From an uncultured Pseudomonadota bacterium (lineage in GTDB: Bacteria; Pseudomonadota; Gammaproteobacteria; Burkholderiales; SG8-39), in contig CAIVVS010000055.1 in NCBI GenBank assembly GCA_903909415.1, forward strand, positions 1 to 64,000: a stretch of DNA of 64,000 nucleotides, in the 5' to 3' direction. The first letter of the stretch is position 1. Every line of letters begins with the position of its first letter. The notes under the pieces are model-generated. The model was not told where the DNA came from. It was given only the letters and a program-made list of their open reading frames with translations, and made no database searches. Both the position numbers and the translations under genes were made by a program. This document shows positions 17,122 to 25,906 of the stretch, piece after piece.

Positions 17122-18198
17122 ATGCGGTTCCTCTGGCCGGAAATGCTCTGGCTGCTCTTGTTCGTGCCGGCGCTGGTCGGCGCCTATGTGGTCGTGCTCC
17201 GGCGCAAGAAGAAGGCCGCGATCCACTATGCCAGCCTGGCGCTGGTGCGCGAGGCGCTGGGCCCGCGCCAGGGATGGCGCCGCCACATGCCGCCCGCGCT
17301 GTTCCTGGTGGCGATGGCCGCGGCCATCCTCGCGATCGCGCGGCCGAGCGCCGTGATCGTGCTGCCCTCGGACCACCTGAAGCTGGTGCTCGCGATGGAC
17401 GTGTCGCGCAGCATGCTGGCCAGCGACGTGAAGCCCACGCGCATCATCGCGGCGCAGGATGCCGCCAAGACCTTCATCGGCGAGCTGCCTGACAACATCC
17501 GCCTGGGCATCGCGTCCTTCGCCGGCACCGCCTCGGTGGTGCAGACCATCACCGACAACCGCGACGAGATGACCGCCGCGATCGACCGCTTCCAGCTGCA
17601 GCGCGGCACGGCCACCGGCAGCGGCCTGCTGGTGGCGCTGTCCATGCTGCTGCCGGACTCGGGCATCGACCTGGAATCCATGGTCTACGGCAGCGACTTC
17701 TCGCGCATGTACGGCACCGGCACCGGCAGCCGCGCGCCGCTGGAGAAGGCGCGCGAGGCCAAGGCCGGCAAGAAGGAGTTCAAGGCGGTGCCGCCCGGCT
17801 CCTACACCGGCGGTGCGATCATCCTGCTGTCCGACGGGCGGCGCACCACCGGCCCGGACCCGCTGGAGGCCGCGAAGATGGCGGCCGAGCGCGGCGTGCG
17901 CGTCTACACCGTGGGCTTCGGCACCAAGGAAGGCGGCGAGATTCCCGGCATGGAGGGCTTTTCGTTCTGGGCGCGGCTGGACGAGGAGACACTCAAGCAG
18001 GTCGCCAAGATCACCGAGGCGCAGTACTTCTTCGCCGGCAGCGCGGCGGACCTGACCAAGGTCTACCAGAACCTCAGCACGCAGATCGGTCTGGAGAAGC
18101 GCGAGACCGAGGTGAGCGCGCTGTTCTCGGCGCTGGCCGCGCTGCTGGTGGTGCTGGCCGGGCTGCTGTCCATGCTCTGGTTCCACCGCCGCGCCTGA
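17122..18198 (+). CDS. VWA domain membrane protein (second BatA-like paralogue)
   Basis: A 358-residue protein with the same layout as the BatA-like gene at 12666: two N-terminal helices, a VWA domain with MIDAS motif DVSRSMLASD near residue 93 and DRFQLQRGTATGSG in the middle, and a C-terminal helix (about 330-353). It carries a distinct insertion of about 50 residues rich in Ser, Gly and Lys between the strand after LLPDSGIDLE and the ILLSDG motif. The start follows GGGAGGCAGG; longer readings are not supported. It is divergent from the protease-MoxR operon and probably serves the same ATPase. Confidence 0.9.
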   Translation: MRFLWPEMLWLLLFVPALVGAYVVVLRRKKKAAIHYASLALVREALGPRQGWRRHMPPALFLVAMAAAILAIARPSAVIVLPSDHLKLVLAMDVSRSMLASDVKPTRIIAAQDAAKTFIGELPDNIRLGIASFAGTASVVQTITDNRDEMTAAIDRFQLQRGTATGSGLLVALSMLLPDSGIDLESMVYGSDFSRMYGTGTGSRAPLEKAREAKAGKKEFKAVPPGSYTGGAIILLSDGRRTTGPDPLEAAKMAAERGVRVYTVGFGTKEGGEIPGMEGFSFWARLDEETLKQVAKITEAQYFFAGSAADLTKVYQNLSTQIGLEKRETEVSALFSALAALLVVLAGLLSMLWFHRRA

Positions 18199-18228
18199 AT
18201 CCGTCGCAGCGCCCCGCCCCGATGCCAG

Positions 18229-18900
18229 TCAGCGCACGGGACGCGCCAGGCATTCGCCGGGGTCCTTGCCGCGTTCGCACAGCTTGATCGGCCCCAGCGT
18301 CTCGTACACGGCGCGCGCGTTCTTCGCCGTCATCGGCGCGGTGTCCTTGGTGAACGGCGCGGCGCGCACCGCCTTCTGCAGCACCACGAGGTCGCGCCCG
18401 GCTAGGATGGCGACATGCAGCGCGACCTCGCCGCGGCCGGCACCGCGCACCGTCGGGCAGCCCAGCACGGCCACGTGCGCCGGATAACCGTCCACCTTGA
18501 TGTCGCCCATCGAGGTCTTGATCGACTCCCCCTCGCAGGCGGGCGCGATGCGTCCTGCCTCCATCGCCAGGTAGATGCCCGGCGTCATGTTGGGCGTGTC
18601 GCCGAAGCCGCGCAGCGCCTTGAGCGTGATCAGTTCGCGCCAGTCGCCCAGGGTCTGGCCCCTGGGCAGCATCTCCATCAGCAGCGACTGGGCATTGGAC
18701 TGCTTGTTCGCTTCCTGCCATCCGACCGGGGCGCTGAACAGCACCGCGTGGTTGAAGACCGGCGCGACCACCACCGACGGCCGGTCCGGCCTGAAGGGCG
18801 GCGCATCGGCGGCAAGGGCGTTTGCGGCGGCGAGGCAGGCTGAAAGCAGGGCCATGCGGCCCGCCCGCCTGCCCCGGCGGGATGCGCGGGGCGTTGTCAT
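18229..18900 (-). CDS. Exported protein of unknown function (paralogue A)
   Basis: A predicted 223-residue secreted protein I cannot assign. An Arg-rich N-terminus and hydrophobic stretch (MALLSACLAAANALAAD) form a signal peptide cleaved near ALA-AD around residue 30. The mature part has three to four cysteines (ACEGES, LGCPTVRG, KLCERGKDPGECLA) that could form disulfides. It resembles the next gene upstream in order of motifs (a W at GWQEANKQS/GWTFAGRQT, DGYPAHVAVLGC/DGYAGHAAIHGC, and APFTKDTAPMTAKNA/APFAADNAPITRANA), so the two are tandem paralogues. An upstream in-frame ATG at 18924 is possible. It converges on the VWA gene. Confidence 0.75.
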   Translation of the reverse strand: MTTPRASRRGRRAGRMALLSACLAAANALAADAPPFRPDRPSVVVAPVFNHAVLFSAPVGWQEANKQSNAQSLLMEMLPRGQTLGDWRELITLKALRGFGDTPNMTPGIYLAMEAGRIAPACEGESIKTSMGDIKVDGYPAHVAVLGCPTVRGAGRGEVALHVAILAGRDLVVLQKAVRAAPFTKDTAPMTAKNARAVYETLGPIKLCERGKDPGECLARPVR

Positions 18901-18923
18901 CGCCCGAGTATAGGTCGGCCGCA

Positions 18924-19673
18924 TCACGGCGAGCCGCGCCCGGGGACGCCGGACGGGAGCCCCGGCGGCGGCGCCTCGGGGACATCGCGCGGCACGGCGC
19001 GCAACGGGCGCGCCATGCAGGCCGACATGGCTTCGGCGGGATCGCAGATGCGCACCATCGGGAATGCGGACTGCATCAGCGCCGGCGCGTTGGCGCGCGT
19101 GATCGGCGCGTTGTCCGCGGCGAAGGGCGCGCCCCGCGCCGCGCGCCGCAGCAGCACGATGTCCCCCTCCACCAGGATCGCGATCTCCACCAGCGCCACG
19201 CCGAGCGTGGCCGACAGCGCGGCGCAGCCGTGTATCGCCGCATGGCCGGCATAGCCGTCCATCAGCACCGGGCCGAGCGACACGTCCAGCGGGCCGGACG
19301 CGCAGGACCGGGCGATGTCCGCGCCGTTGTCGCGCAGGAAGCCGAGCGCGCCTTCGGGATGCGCCGCGCCGGCGCCGAGGACCACGACCACGCCCAGGCG
19401 CTCGGTCCAGTCGGCCGCGCTCTGCCCGTCGGGCAGGATGTCGATGGACAGGTTGCGGCCGTCGGTCTGCCGGCCTGCGAAGGTCCAGCCGGCGGGCGTG
19501 GCAATCAGCGCGTCCCGCCCGGGCAGGGGCACGCGGTGCACCGCCGGATTGCTGCGCGCGCCGGGAACAGGCGCCTCGGCCGCGATGGCGGCGCCCGCCG
19601 GCACGGCCATGGCAAGCGCGAACAGCAGGCGCAGGCCGGACGGCACGACGCGGAAACACGGGTAGCGGAGCAT
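18924..19673 (-). CDS. Exported protein of unknown function (paralogue B)
   Basis: A predicted 249-residue exported protein. Residues 1-28 form a signal peptide (LRLLFALAMAVPAGAAIAAE). The mature domain shares motif order with the next gene downstream and has cysteines at ARSCASG, IHGCAALS, RICDPAEAMSACMA. A Pro-rich tail (EAPPPGLPSGVPGRG) closes the protein. The start is the ATG at 19673; longer readings have no signal sequence. It is separated by 23 bp from paralogue A and divergent from the YtcJ-like amidohydrolase. No function can be proposed beyond a periplasmic location. Confidence 0.75.
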   Translation of the reverse strand: MLRYPCFRVVPSGLRLLFALAMAVPAGAAIAAEAPVPGARSNPAVHRVPLPGRDALIATPAGWTFAGRQTDGRNLSIDILPDGQSAADWTERLGVVVVLGAGAAHPEGALGFLRDNGADIARSCASGPLDVSLGPVLMDGYAGHAAIHGCAALSATLGVALVEIAILVEGDIVLLRRAARGAPFAADNAPITRANAPALMQSAFPMVRICDPAEAMSACMARPLRAVPRDVPEAPPPGLPSGVPGRGSP

Positions 19674-19742
19674 GGACGCCGGCGCGCTGTGGAACGTCGC
19701 CAAAGTATAGTTCACGCCAACCACGCCCCACCAGGGAATGCC

Positions 19743-21407
19743 ATGCACGCCGACCTCATCCTCACCGGAAACATCCTCACCCTGGACGCGCGCTCGTCGC
19801 GCGCCGAAGCGCTCGCCATCCGCGGCGGACTCATCGTGCTGGCCGGCAGCCGAGGACAGGTGATGGCGCTGCGCGGACCGGGCACGCGCGTGCATGAATT
19901 CGGCGCCGCGACCCTGCTGCCCGGGTTCAACGACACCCACGCGCACATGAGCACGGTGGGCATCAAGACGCTGCGCCCGTCACTGGCCGGCGCGCGCTCC
20001 ATTGCCGACGTCCAGGCGCGCGTGCGCGAGCTGGCGCGCGCCACGCCCAAGGGGGAATGGATCGTCACCATGCCGGTGGGCGATCCGCCGTTCTATGCGG
20101 AGGGCGCGGCCATCCTCGCCGAGGGACGCTTGCCCACGCGCCTGGAACTGGACGCGGCCGCGCCCGACCACCCGGTGTACCTGTCCAGCCCGGGTGGCTA
20201 CTGGGGACAGATGCCCTGCCTGTCGGCGATGAACTCCGCGGGCCTGGCCGCCAATGGCATCACGCGCGACACCCAGCCGGGCGCACCCGGCCTGACCATC
20301 GAGCGCGACGCGGACGGCGAACCCACCGGCGTGTTCCGCGAGGCCAACTTCGTCAGCGTGATCGAACTCGCGCTGCTGCCCGCAGTGCCGCGCTTCACGC
20401 CCACCGACCGCGTGGAGGCCCTGCGCCGCGGCCAGCGCATGTGCCACGCCAAGGGCACGACCAGCATCTACGAAGGCCATGGCGTGGCGCCCGCCGTGGT
20501 GGCCGACTTCAAGGCCCTGCACGCCACGGGCGAGCTGAGCATGCGCTCGCACCTGGTGCTGGGCCCCGACTGGGGCAGCATGGCCGAGGCGCGCGAGGCG
20601 ATGGCAACGCGCATGCAGGAAGCGCGCGGCCGCGGCACCGGCGACGCGGTGCTGCGCGTCTCGGGCGTGTTCATCCCGTCCTACGGCGACACCGGGCTGA
20701 ACGGCCTGTTCCGGCGCAACCCGGCCGACCTGGGCTGGGGCGACTACCTGCGCTTCGTGCACGGGCCGGCGGAGTTCGCCGAACTGGCGGAATGCGCGGC
20801 GCGCAACGACCTGCGGGTGAACACCGTCGTGTCCGACCGGCTGCATGACCTGGCGCCGGTGCTGGCCGACCTCGCCACCCGCCACCCGATCGGCGAGCGC
20901 CGCTGGGTGATGGAACATGTGAGCCAGTGCCGCGCCGCCGACGTGGACGTGCTGGCCTCGACCGGCTGCGCGGTCACGCTGATCCCGGCGCACTTCGTCT
21001 GGAAGTACGGACACCGCTTCACCACCCTGCCCGCCGACGAGCAGGCGCTGGTCGCGCCGGCCGCGCGCCTGCTGGAACGCGGCGCGCCCGTGTCGGCCGG
21101 CACCGATGCCGTGCCCTGGGACCCGCTGGTGAGCGTGTGGGCCATGAGCCAGCGCAAGACCAAGAAGGACGGCACGATGCTGGGGCCGGACGGACGCCTG
21201 GGCGTCGAGGCGGCGCTGCGCCTGGTCACCGCTGCCGGGGCCTGGCTCAGCTTCGAAGAAGGCGTGAAAGGAACGCTGGAAGCGGACCGCTGCGCTGACA
21301 TCACGGTGCTGAAGAACGACCCACTGGCCGCCGAGGGTGACGCGATCCTGGACAACGAGTGCCTCGCTACCCTGGTGGGCGGACGCTGGGTGCACGGCGA
21401 AGCCTGA
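19743..21407 (+). CDS. Amidohydrolase family protein, YtcJ-like (Amidohydro_3)
   Basis: A 554-residue cytoplasmic metal-dependent hydrolase. The N-terminal small domain ADLILTGNILTLDARSS is followed by the metal motif FNDTHAHMSTVG near residue 62, a HVSQC block (metal His) in the middle and GTDAVPWDPLVSVWAM near residue 453. This is the YtcJ / N-substituted formamide deformylase group, which cleaves amides or related C-N bonds. The start follows CCAGGGAATGCC. A TATAGT box about 32 bp upstream is a plausible -10. It is single, with a tandem-repeat region downstream. Confidence 0.88.
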   Translation: MHADLILTGNILTLDARSSRAEALAIRGGLIVLAGSRGQVMALRGPGTRVHEFGAATLLPGFNDTHAHMSTVGIKTLRPSLAGARSIADVQARVRELARATPKGEWIVTMPVGDPPFYAEGAAILAEGRLPTRLELDAAAPDHPVYLSSPGGYWGQMPCLSAMNSAGLAANGITRDTQPGAPGLTIERDADGEPTGVFREANFVSVIELALLPAVPRFTPTDRVEALRRGQRMCHAKGTTSIYEGHGVAPAVVADFKALHATGELSMRSHLVLGPDWGSMAEAREAMATRMQEARGRGTGDAVLRVSGVFIPSYGDTGLNGLFRRNPADLGWGDYLRFVHGPAEFAELAECAARNDLRVNTVVSDRLHDLAPVLADLATRHPIGERRWVMEHVSQCRAADVDVLASTGCAVTLIPAHFVWKYGHRFTTLPADEQALVAPAARLLERGAPVSAGTDAVPWDPLVSVWAMSQRKTKKDGTMLGPDGRLGVEAALRLVTAAGAWLSFEEGVKGTLEADRCADITVLKNDPLAAEGDAILDNECLATLVGGRWVHGEA

Positions 21408-21450
21408 GCTGACGCCTCCGGAGCGACTGCGGCACGCATTCCAGCGTCAA

Positions 21451-21553
21451 GAGCCGCGCCGCCTTGCGACGGCGCGTTCCACCCTGTCGAGCCACGCCGC
21501 CTTACGACGGCGCGTTCCACCCTGTCGAGCCGCGCCGCCCTACGACGGCGCGT
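21451..21553. repeat. 38-bp tandem repeat, 2.7 copies, reaching into a gene 3' end
   Basis: Units at 21451-21488 and 21489-21526 are nearly identical and begin GAGCCRCGCCGCCTT; a third, partial unit runs 21527-21553. The third copy contains the stop codon and last codons of the convergent Bug receptor gene. Like the lysS and DUF2783 duplications, it straddles a stop codon. Confidence 0.85.
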
Positions 21554-22526
21554 CAGAGGGCTTCACCCCGATGGCGCGGAACACGCGCCCGGCGTTGGCG
21601 CGGTCCTCGCGCAGGAACTCGGCGAACTCCTTGGCCGAGCCGCCGACCGGATCGAAGGACTGGGCGCGCATGTACTCCTGCACCTTGGGCGTCTGCAGGG
21701 CCTTGGCGAACTCCGCGTTCAGCCGGTCGACGATCGCCGACGGCGTCTTCGCCGGCGCGAACACGCCGAAGTAGCTGCGCAGGCCGGGGTCCGCGCCCTC
21801 CTCGCCCAGGCTGGGCGTCTCGGGCAGCAGCGGCGAGCGCTGCGTGCCGACCACCGCCATCGCCTTGAGCTTGCCCGCGCGGATGTGGCCAGCCACGATG
21901 CCGATGGACATGAAGGTCACGTCGACTTCGCCGGCCAGCGCGGCGGCGGTGGCCGGGCCCGAGCCCTTGTAGGGCACGCCGGTCATGGCCGCGCCCGAGG
22001 CGTGCCTAAGCCACAGCATGTAGACCTCGGGGATGCTGCCCGCGCCCCAGGTGCCGAAGTTGATCTTGCCCGGGTTGGCCTTCGCCCAGGCGATCATCTC
22101 CTTGTACGAGCCGAACGGCGCGTTGCCCTTCGCGATCAGCATGCTGTTGCTGCGCACCAGGTTGATGACCGGCTCGAAGTCCTTGTCCGCGTCGTAAGGC
22201 AGGCTCTTGAACACGTGCGGGTTGTAGGACAGGCTGTCGGCCACGGTCTGGCAGATGGTGTAGCCATCGGGCGCGGCCTTGGCGCAGGCCTGCATGCCGA
22301 TGATGGAACTGCCGCCGGGACGGTTCTCCACCAGCACCGGCTGCCCGATGTTCTCCGCGACCGCCGAGCCGGTGGTGCGCGACAGGGTGTCGCTCGGGCC
22401 GCCGGCCGCGTACGGCACGATGATGCGGATCGGCTTGGCCGGGAAAGCCTGCGCCTGCGCCGCGCCGTGACACAGGGCGGCCAGTGCCGCCGCCAGCGTG
22501 CATTGCCATGCCTGCCTTGCCGTCAT
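21540..22526 (-). CDS. Bug/TctC family tripartite tricarboxylate receptor
   Basis: A 328-residue periplasmic solute-binding protein of the Bug family. Residues 1-26 are a Sec signal peptide ending AQA. Family blocks are KPIRIIVPYAAGGPSDTLSR, VLVENRPGGSSIIGMQA, APDGYTI, and GVPYKGSGPATAAALAGEVD. Bug proteins bind carboxylic acids, often aromatic or dicarboxylic. No TctA/TctB membrane genes are present, so the permease must be encoded elsewhere or the protein may serve in sensing. Its last codons (DAPS, stop) lie within a tandem-repeat unit. It is 37 bp downstream of selD on the same strand. Confidence 0.92.
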   Translation of the reverse strand: MTARQAWQCTLAAALAALCHGAAQAQAFPAKPIRIIVPYAAGGPSDTLSRTTGSAVAENIGQPVLVENRPGGSSIIGMQACAKAAPDGYTICQTVADSLSYNPHVFKSLPYDADKDFEPVINLVRSNSMLIAKGNAPFGSYKEMIAWAKANPGKINFGTWGAGSIPEVYMLWLRHASGAAMTGVPYKGSGPATAAALAGEVDVTFMSIGIVAGHIRAGKLKAMAVVGTQRSPLLPETPSLGEEGADPGLRSYFGVFAPAKTPSAIVDRLNAEFAKALQTPKVQEYMRAQSFDPVGGSAKEFAEFLREDRANAGRVFRAIGVKPSDAPS

Positions 22527-22563
22527 TGCCGCCTCCCCTTCGTATGAATGCGTATTGTCCGGG

Positions 22564-23616
22564 CTAGGCCACGGTAATGCGCGGCGCCCCGGCGACCATG
22601 CGCCCTATGGTGCGCGAATCCGCGAACCCGCGCTTGCTGAATTCCGCATGCACCGCGGCTTCCGAGCCCGGCGCGCAGGCAACCAGCAGGCCGCCGCTGG
22701 TCTGCGGATCGGTCACCAGCGTCTTGACGTAATCCCCGGCGCCTGCCGGCAGCGTGACGTCCGCGCCGTAGCCCGCCCAGTTGCGCCCGGTGGCGCCGGT
22801 GCGCGTGCCCTGCTTCGCCCATTCGAGCGCCTCGGGAATCATGGGCAGCGCATCGAAGCGCACTTCCGCGCCCAGCTTCGAGCCGCGGCAGATCTCCAGC
22901 AGGTGGCCGGCCAGGCCGAAGCCGGTCACGTCGGTCAGGGCATGCACCTCATCCATGGCGGACAGCGCCTCGCCGGGCGTGTTCAGCCGGGTCGTGGAAT
23001 CGATCATGGCCTCATAGCCCTTGGGCGAGAGCACGCCCTTCTTCAACGCGGCCGAGAGCACGCCCACGCCCAGCGGCTTGCCGAGGATCAGCAGGTCGCC
23101 TTCGCGCGCCGAGCTGTTGCGCTTCACCTTGTCCGGGTGCACCAGGCCCAGGGCGACCAGGCCGTAGATCGGCTCGAGCACGTCGATGGAGTGGCCGCCC
23201 GCGATCGGGATGCCCGCAGCATGGCAGACCGACTCGCCGCCGGCGAGGATTCGGCCGATGACCTCCAGCGGCAGCTTCTCCAGCGGCATGCCGACGATGG
23301 CCAGCGCGAAGATCGGCTTGCCGCCCATGGCATAGATGTCGGAGATGGCATTGGTCGCGGCGATGCGGCCGAAGTCATAGGGATCGTCGACGATGGGGGT
23401 GAAGAAGTCCGTGGTCGCGACGATGGCCTGGGTGTCGTTCAGCTTGTATACCGCCGCGTCATCGGCCGTCTCGGTGCCGACCAGCAGGGCTGCGGGCAGG
23501 CCGCGCACCGGCGTCTGCGCCAGCAGCTGCGACAGCACCGCCGGGGCGATCTTGCAGCCGCAGCCGCCGCCGTGGCTGAAATCGGTGAGGCGTATCGGGG
23601 CGATCATGTCGGACAT
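22564..23616 (-). CDS. selD: Selenide, water dikinase
   Basis: SelD makes selenophosphate from selenide and ATP, the selenium donor for selenocysteine and 2-selenouridine. The 350-residue protein has the catalytic N-terminal block HGGGCGCK with C19, C21 and K22, DDAAVYKLNDTQAIVATTDFF motifs and the AIRS-type C-terminal half with GFGLAGHLLE and TDPQTSGGLL. Cysteine, not selenocysteine, occupies the redox position (TGC codon). The start follows GCAGGAGTC. No selA, selB, selC or selU is in the window, so the use of selenium by this organism is not shown here. Confidence 0.95.
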   Translation of the reverse strand: MSDMIAPIRLTDFSHGGGCGCKIAPAVLSQLLAQTPVRGLPAALLVGTETADDAAVYKLNDTQAIVATTDFFTPIVDDPYDFGRIAATNAISDIYAMGGKPIFALAIVGMPLEKLPLEVIGRILAGGESVCHAAGIPIAGGHSIDVLEPIYGLVALGLVHPDKVKRNSSAREGDLLILGKPLGVGVLSAALKKGVLSPKGYEAMIDSTTRLNTPGEALSAMDEVHALTDVTGFGLAGHLLEICRGSKLGAEVRFDALPMIPEALEWAKQGTRTGATGRNWAGYGADVTLPAGAGDYVKTLVTDPQTSGGLLVACAPGSEAAVHAEFSKRGFADSRTIGRMVAGAPRITVA

Positions 23617-23784
23617 GCGCAGACTCCTGCATAAGCGAACCCCGATTCTAGTCTCGCAGGCGAGCCTGCGTCCCCGTGCGAACCACCTTGTTTGCCGCAC
23701 ACAGGGGCATCCCGTAACATGGCGCTCCCGGAGGGGCCCTATCGCGCCGCTCCAACCCTGAATCAACCAGAACTGGACCTCTTA

Positions 23785-24894
23785 ATGGACCGTCGTGCAT
23801 TCCTTTTGTCTTCTTCCGCGCTGGCCGCCAGCGGCGCGATTCCCGGCCACGCGCTGGCCCAGGCCCCGGCCCCCTGGTCGGACGGCAGCGCCTGGAGCAC
23901 CTACGAAGTCACCACCAAGGTCGAGCTCGCCGCCGCCTCCGGCCCGACGCGCGTCTGGCTGCCGCTGCCGCTGTCCATGAACACGGACTGGTTCAAGACC
24001 CTGAACAGCAGCTGGACCGGCAACGCCGACGTGATGAAGGTGGTGGGCGACGCGAAGAGCGGCACCACGCTGTTCTACGCGGAGTGGTCCGTCGGCCACG
24101 ACTTCCCGAACGTCTCGCTGTCCAGCGCCTTCCAGACGCGCGACCGCGCCATCGACCTGTCGAAGCCGCGCAGGTTCGAGGCCGAGGATGCATCGAACCT
24201 GCGCCGCTACTTCGCCGCCACCGACTACATGCCCACCGACGGCATCATCCGCGAGACCGCGCTCAAGGCCACCAGGGGCGCGAAGACCGACGTGGACCGC
24301 GTGCGCGGGATCTATGACTGGGTCGTGGAGAACACCTACCGCAAGGCCAGCACCCGCGGCTGCGGCCTGGGCGACGTGAAGGCGATGTTCGAGAGCGGCG
24401 ACTTCGGCGGCAAGTGCGCCGACCTGAACGCGGCTTTCGTCGCGATGGCGCGCTCGCTGGGTATCCCGGCGCGCGACGTCTACGGCATGCGCGTGGACGC
24501 CTCCAAGTGGGGTTACCGCTCGCTGGGCACGGCCAGCGCCGCCAATGGCAACACCATCACCGGCGCCCAGCATTGCCGCGCCGAGGTCTACCTGCAGGCG
24601 CACGGCTGGGTGCCGATGGACCCGGCCGACGTGCGCAAGGTCATGCTGGAGGAGCCTCCCGGCAACCTGCCGATGTCCGACCAGAAGGTCGCGCTGGTGC
24701 GCAACAAGCTGTTCGGCGCCTGGGAGATGAACTGGATGGCCATGAACTACGCGCACGACGTGAAGCTGCCCAACGGCCGCGGCGCGCCCGTGCCCTTCCT
24801 GATGTACCCGAACGCCGAAACTGCCGCCGGGCGCAAGGACAGCCTGGACCCGGCGAGCTTCAAGTACACGATCAACGGCCGCAAGCTGGCTTGA
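23785..24894 (+). CDS. Exported transglutaminase-like protein
   Basis: A 369-residue protein with a twin-arginine-type signal (MDRRAFLLSSSALAASG, cleavage near ALAQ at residue 26). The transglutaminase-like core has the papain-type triad: Cys in GGKCADLNAAFV near residue 211, His in AQHCRAEVYL near 263, and Asp in WVPMDPADV near 278. Bacterial proteins of this type are periplasmic peptidases or amidases of unclear substrate. It is divergent from selD and overlaps the following thioredoxin-like gene by TTGA, so the two are probably one operon and might share a redox-dependent task (catalytic Cys plus thioredoxin). Confidence 0.85.
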   Translation: MDRRAFLLSSSALAASGAIPGHALAQAPAPWSDGSAWSTYEVTTKVELAAASGPTRVWLPLPLSMNTDWFKTLNSSWTGNADVMKVVGDAKSGTTLFYAEWSVGHDFPNVSLSSAFQTRDRAIDLSKPRRFEAEDASNLRRYFAATDYMPTDGIIRETALKATRGAKTDVDRVRGIYDWVVENTYRKASTRGCGLGDVKAMFESGDFGGKCADLNAAFVAMARSLGIPARDVYGMRVDASKWGYRSLGTASAANGNTITGAQHCRAEVYLQAHGWVPMDPADVRKVMLEEPPGNLPMSDQKVALVRNKLFGAWEMNWMAMNYAHDVKLPNGRGAPVPFLMYPNAETAAGRKDSLDPASFKYTINGRKLA

Positions 24895-25427
24895 CCCTGC
24901 GCCGCACGCTGCTGCGCGCGGCGGGCTCGGCGGCGCTGCTCTCTGCGCTGCCGACCACCCTGCGCGCGCAGCCCCGCCTCTCAGCGGACCGTGCGCTGCG
25001 TCCCGCCTCGGGAAACGCCCCGCCGCTCGCACTGGCCGATGCTGCCGGACAGGTCCACGACCTTGCGGCGATGCGCGGGCGCGTGGTGCTGGTCAATTTC
25101 TGGGCCACGTGGTGCGAGCCCTGCCGCGACGAGATGCCGGCGCTGGAGCGGCTGCAGAAGTCGCTGTCGGGCACGCCCTTCACCCTGCTCGCGGTGAACG
25201 TCGACGAAGCCAAGGAAAGAGCCGGTCCGTTCATGGACAAGCTGGGCGTGAAGCTCACCGTGGTCTACGACGCTTTCGACAGCGTGGCCAGGGTTGACTG
25301 GAAGGTGCGCATGATGCCGGCCACGTACATCGTCGACACGCGGGGTAGGCTGCGATGGTCGCTGCTGGGCGACGCTGAATGGGACCAGCCGCGCTATGCG
25401 GATGCGATACGCCGGTTGATGGCCTGA
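24891..25427 (+). CDS. TlpA-like exported thiol-disulfide oxidoreductase
   Basis: A 178-residue thioredoxin-fold protein. A signal or anchor segment (LRRTLLRAAGSAALLSALP) precedes the TlpA/ResA domain with active site WATWCEPC near residue 74, KLGVKLTVVYDAF and the cis-Pro region MMPATYIVDTRG. Periplasmic TlpA-like proteins reduce specific cysteines, for example in cytochrome c maturation or on partner enzymes. The start is TTG at 24891 overlapping the stop of the transglutaminase (TTGA); no downstream ATG would retain the signal segment. The neighbour with a catalytic Cys is a plausible client. Confidence 0.88.
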   Translation: MTLRRTLLRAAGSAALLSALPTTLRAQPRLSADRALRPASGNAPPLALADAAGQVHDLAAMRGRVVLVNFWATWCEPCRDEMPALERLQKSLSGTPFTLLAVNVDEAKERAGPFMDKLGVKLTVVYDAFDSVARVDWKVRMMPATYIVDTRGRLRWSLLGDAEWDQPRYADAIRRLMA

Positions 25428-25458
25428 TCGCAGGCCGGGGTCGCCTGCGCCGGGACGG

Positions 25459-25629
25459 CTACTTGACCAGCTTCTCGCCGGGCTTCAACCGGTAGGCGGC
25501 GACCACCTCGCCGGTGTTGAAGTCGGTCACCTTCACCGCGCCGTCCACCAGCTCGACGATGGGCGGGTCCACGTCCGGACTGGTCCAGACCACCTGCCCC
25601 TGCGCGTCCTTCACCACGAATACCGCCAT
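25459..25629 (-). CDS. Small conserved-looking protein of the Rieske dioxygenase operon
   Basis: A 56-residue open frame starting MAVFVVKDAQGQVVWTSPD and ending PGEKLVK. It has no signal or membrane segment; the pattern of alternating hydrophobic residues suggests a small beta-sheet domain. It is the last gene of a tight minus-strand series (11 bp after the 86-residue protein, itself 5 bp after the dioxygenase beta subunit), which supports it as real. I do not recognise the family; a role as assembly or electron-transfer accessory of the dioxygenase is only a guess from position. Confidence 0.6.
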   Translation of the reverse strand: MAVFVVKDAQGQVVWTSPDVDPPIVELVDGAVKVTDFNTGEVVAAYRLKPGEKLVK

Positions 25630-25640
25630 TGCCTGCTCCG

Positions 25641-25901
25641 TCAGTTCCTGGGCTCGTCGCCCGGTAAATCCAGATCATCCCCTGTCACCGCCTTCCAGCG
25701 GGTAGCCGCCGGGTCGAGAAGCGGCGCGAGTTCGTCCTTGGTCGCCCAGGCGAGGCACTCCAGCTCCAGCGGGTCGAGAAAGCCCACATGCCCGGTCCGC
25801 AGGTCCTCGATGCGCAGCCTCGGCCCGTTGCCCGCAGTATCCACCGACACCGCCACCTGGGCGTACTCGCCGGCCAGCACCACCTTGGCGGACTTGTCCA
25901 C
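25641..25901 (-). CDS. Small unknown protein following dioxygenase beta subunit
   Basis: An 86-residue frame beginning at GTG (VDKSAKVVLAGEYAQVAVSV), five bases after the beta-subunit stop. The middle segment GPRLRIEDLRTGHVGFLDPL and the acidic C-terminus show no cofactor motif. Codon use follows that of its neighbours. Position between the dioxygenase genes and another small gene indicates a shared operon. The start is uncertain because the GTG lacks a strong ribosome site; translational re-initiation from the upstream gene is likely. No function recognised. Confidence 0.65.
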   Translation of the reverse strand: MDKSAKVVLAGEYAQVAVSVDTAGNGPRLRIEDLRTGHVGFLDPLELECLAWATKDELAPLLDPAATRWKAVTGDDLDLPGDEPRN

Positions 25902-25906
25902 GGCGC

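Noticed and set aside
22564..23616. Possible selenocysteine in SelD
   Set aside because: The active-site codons are TGC (Cys); no in-frame TGA is present.
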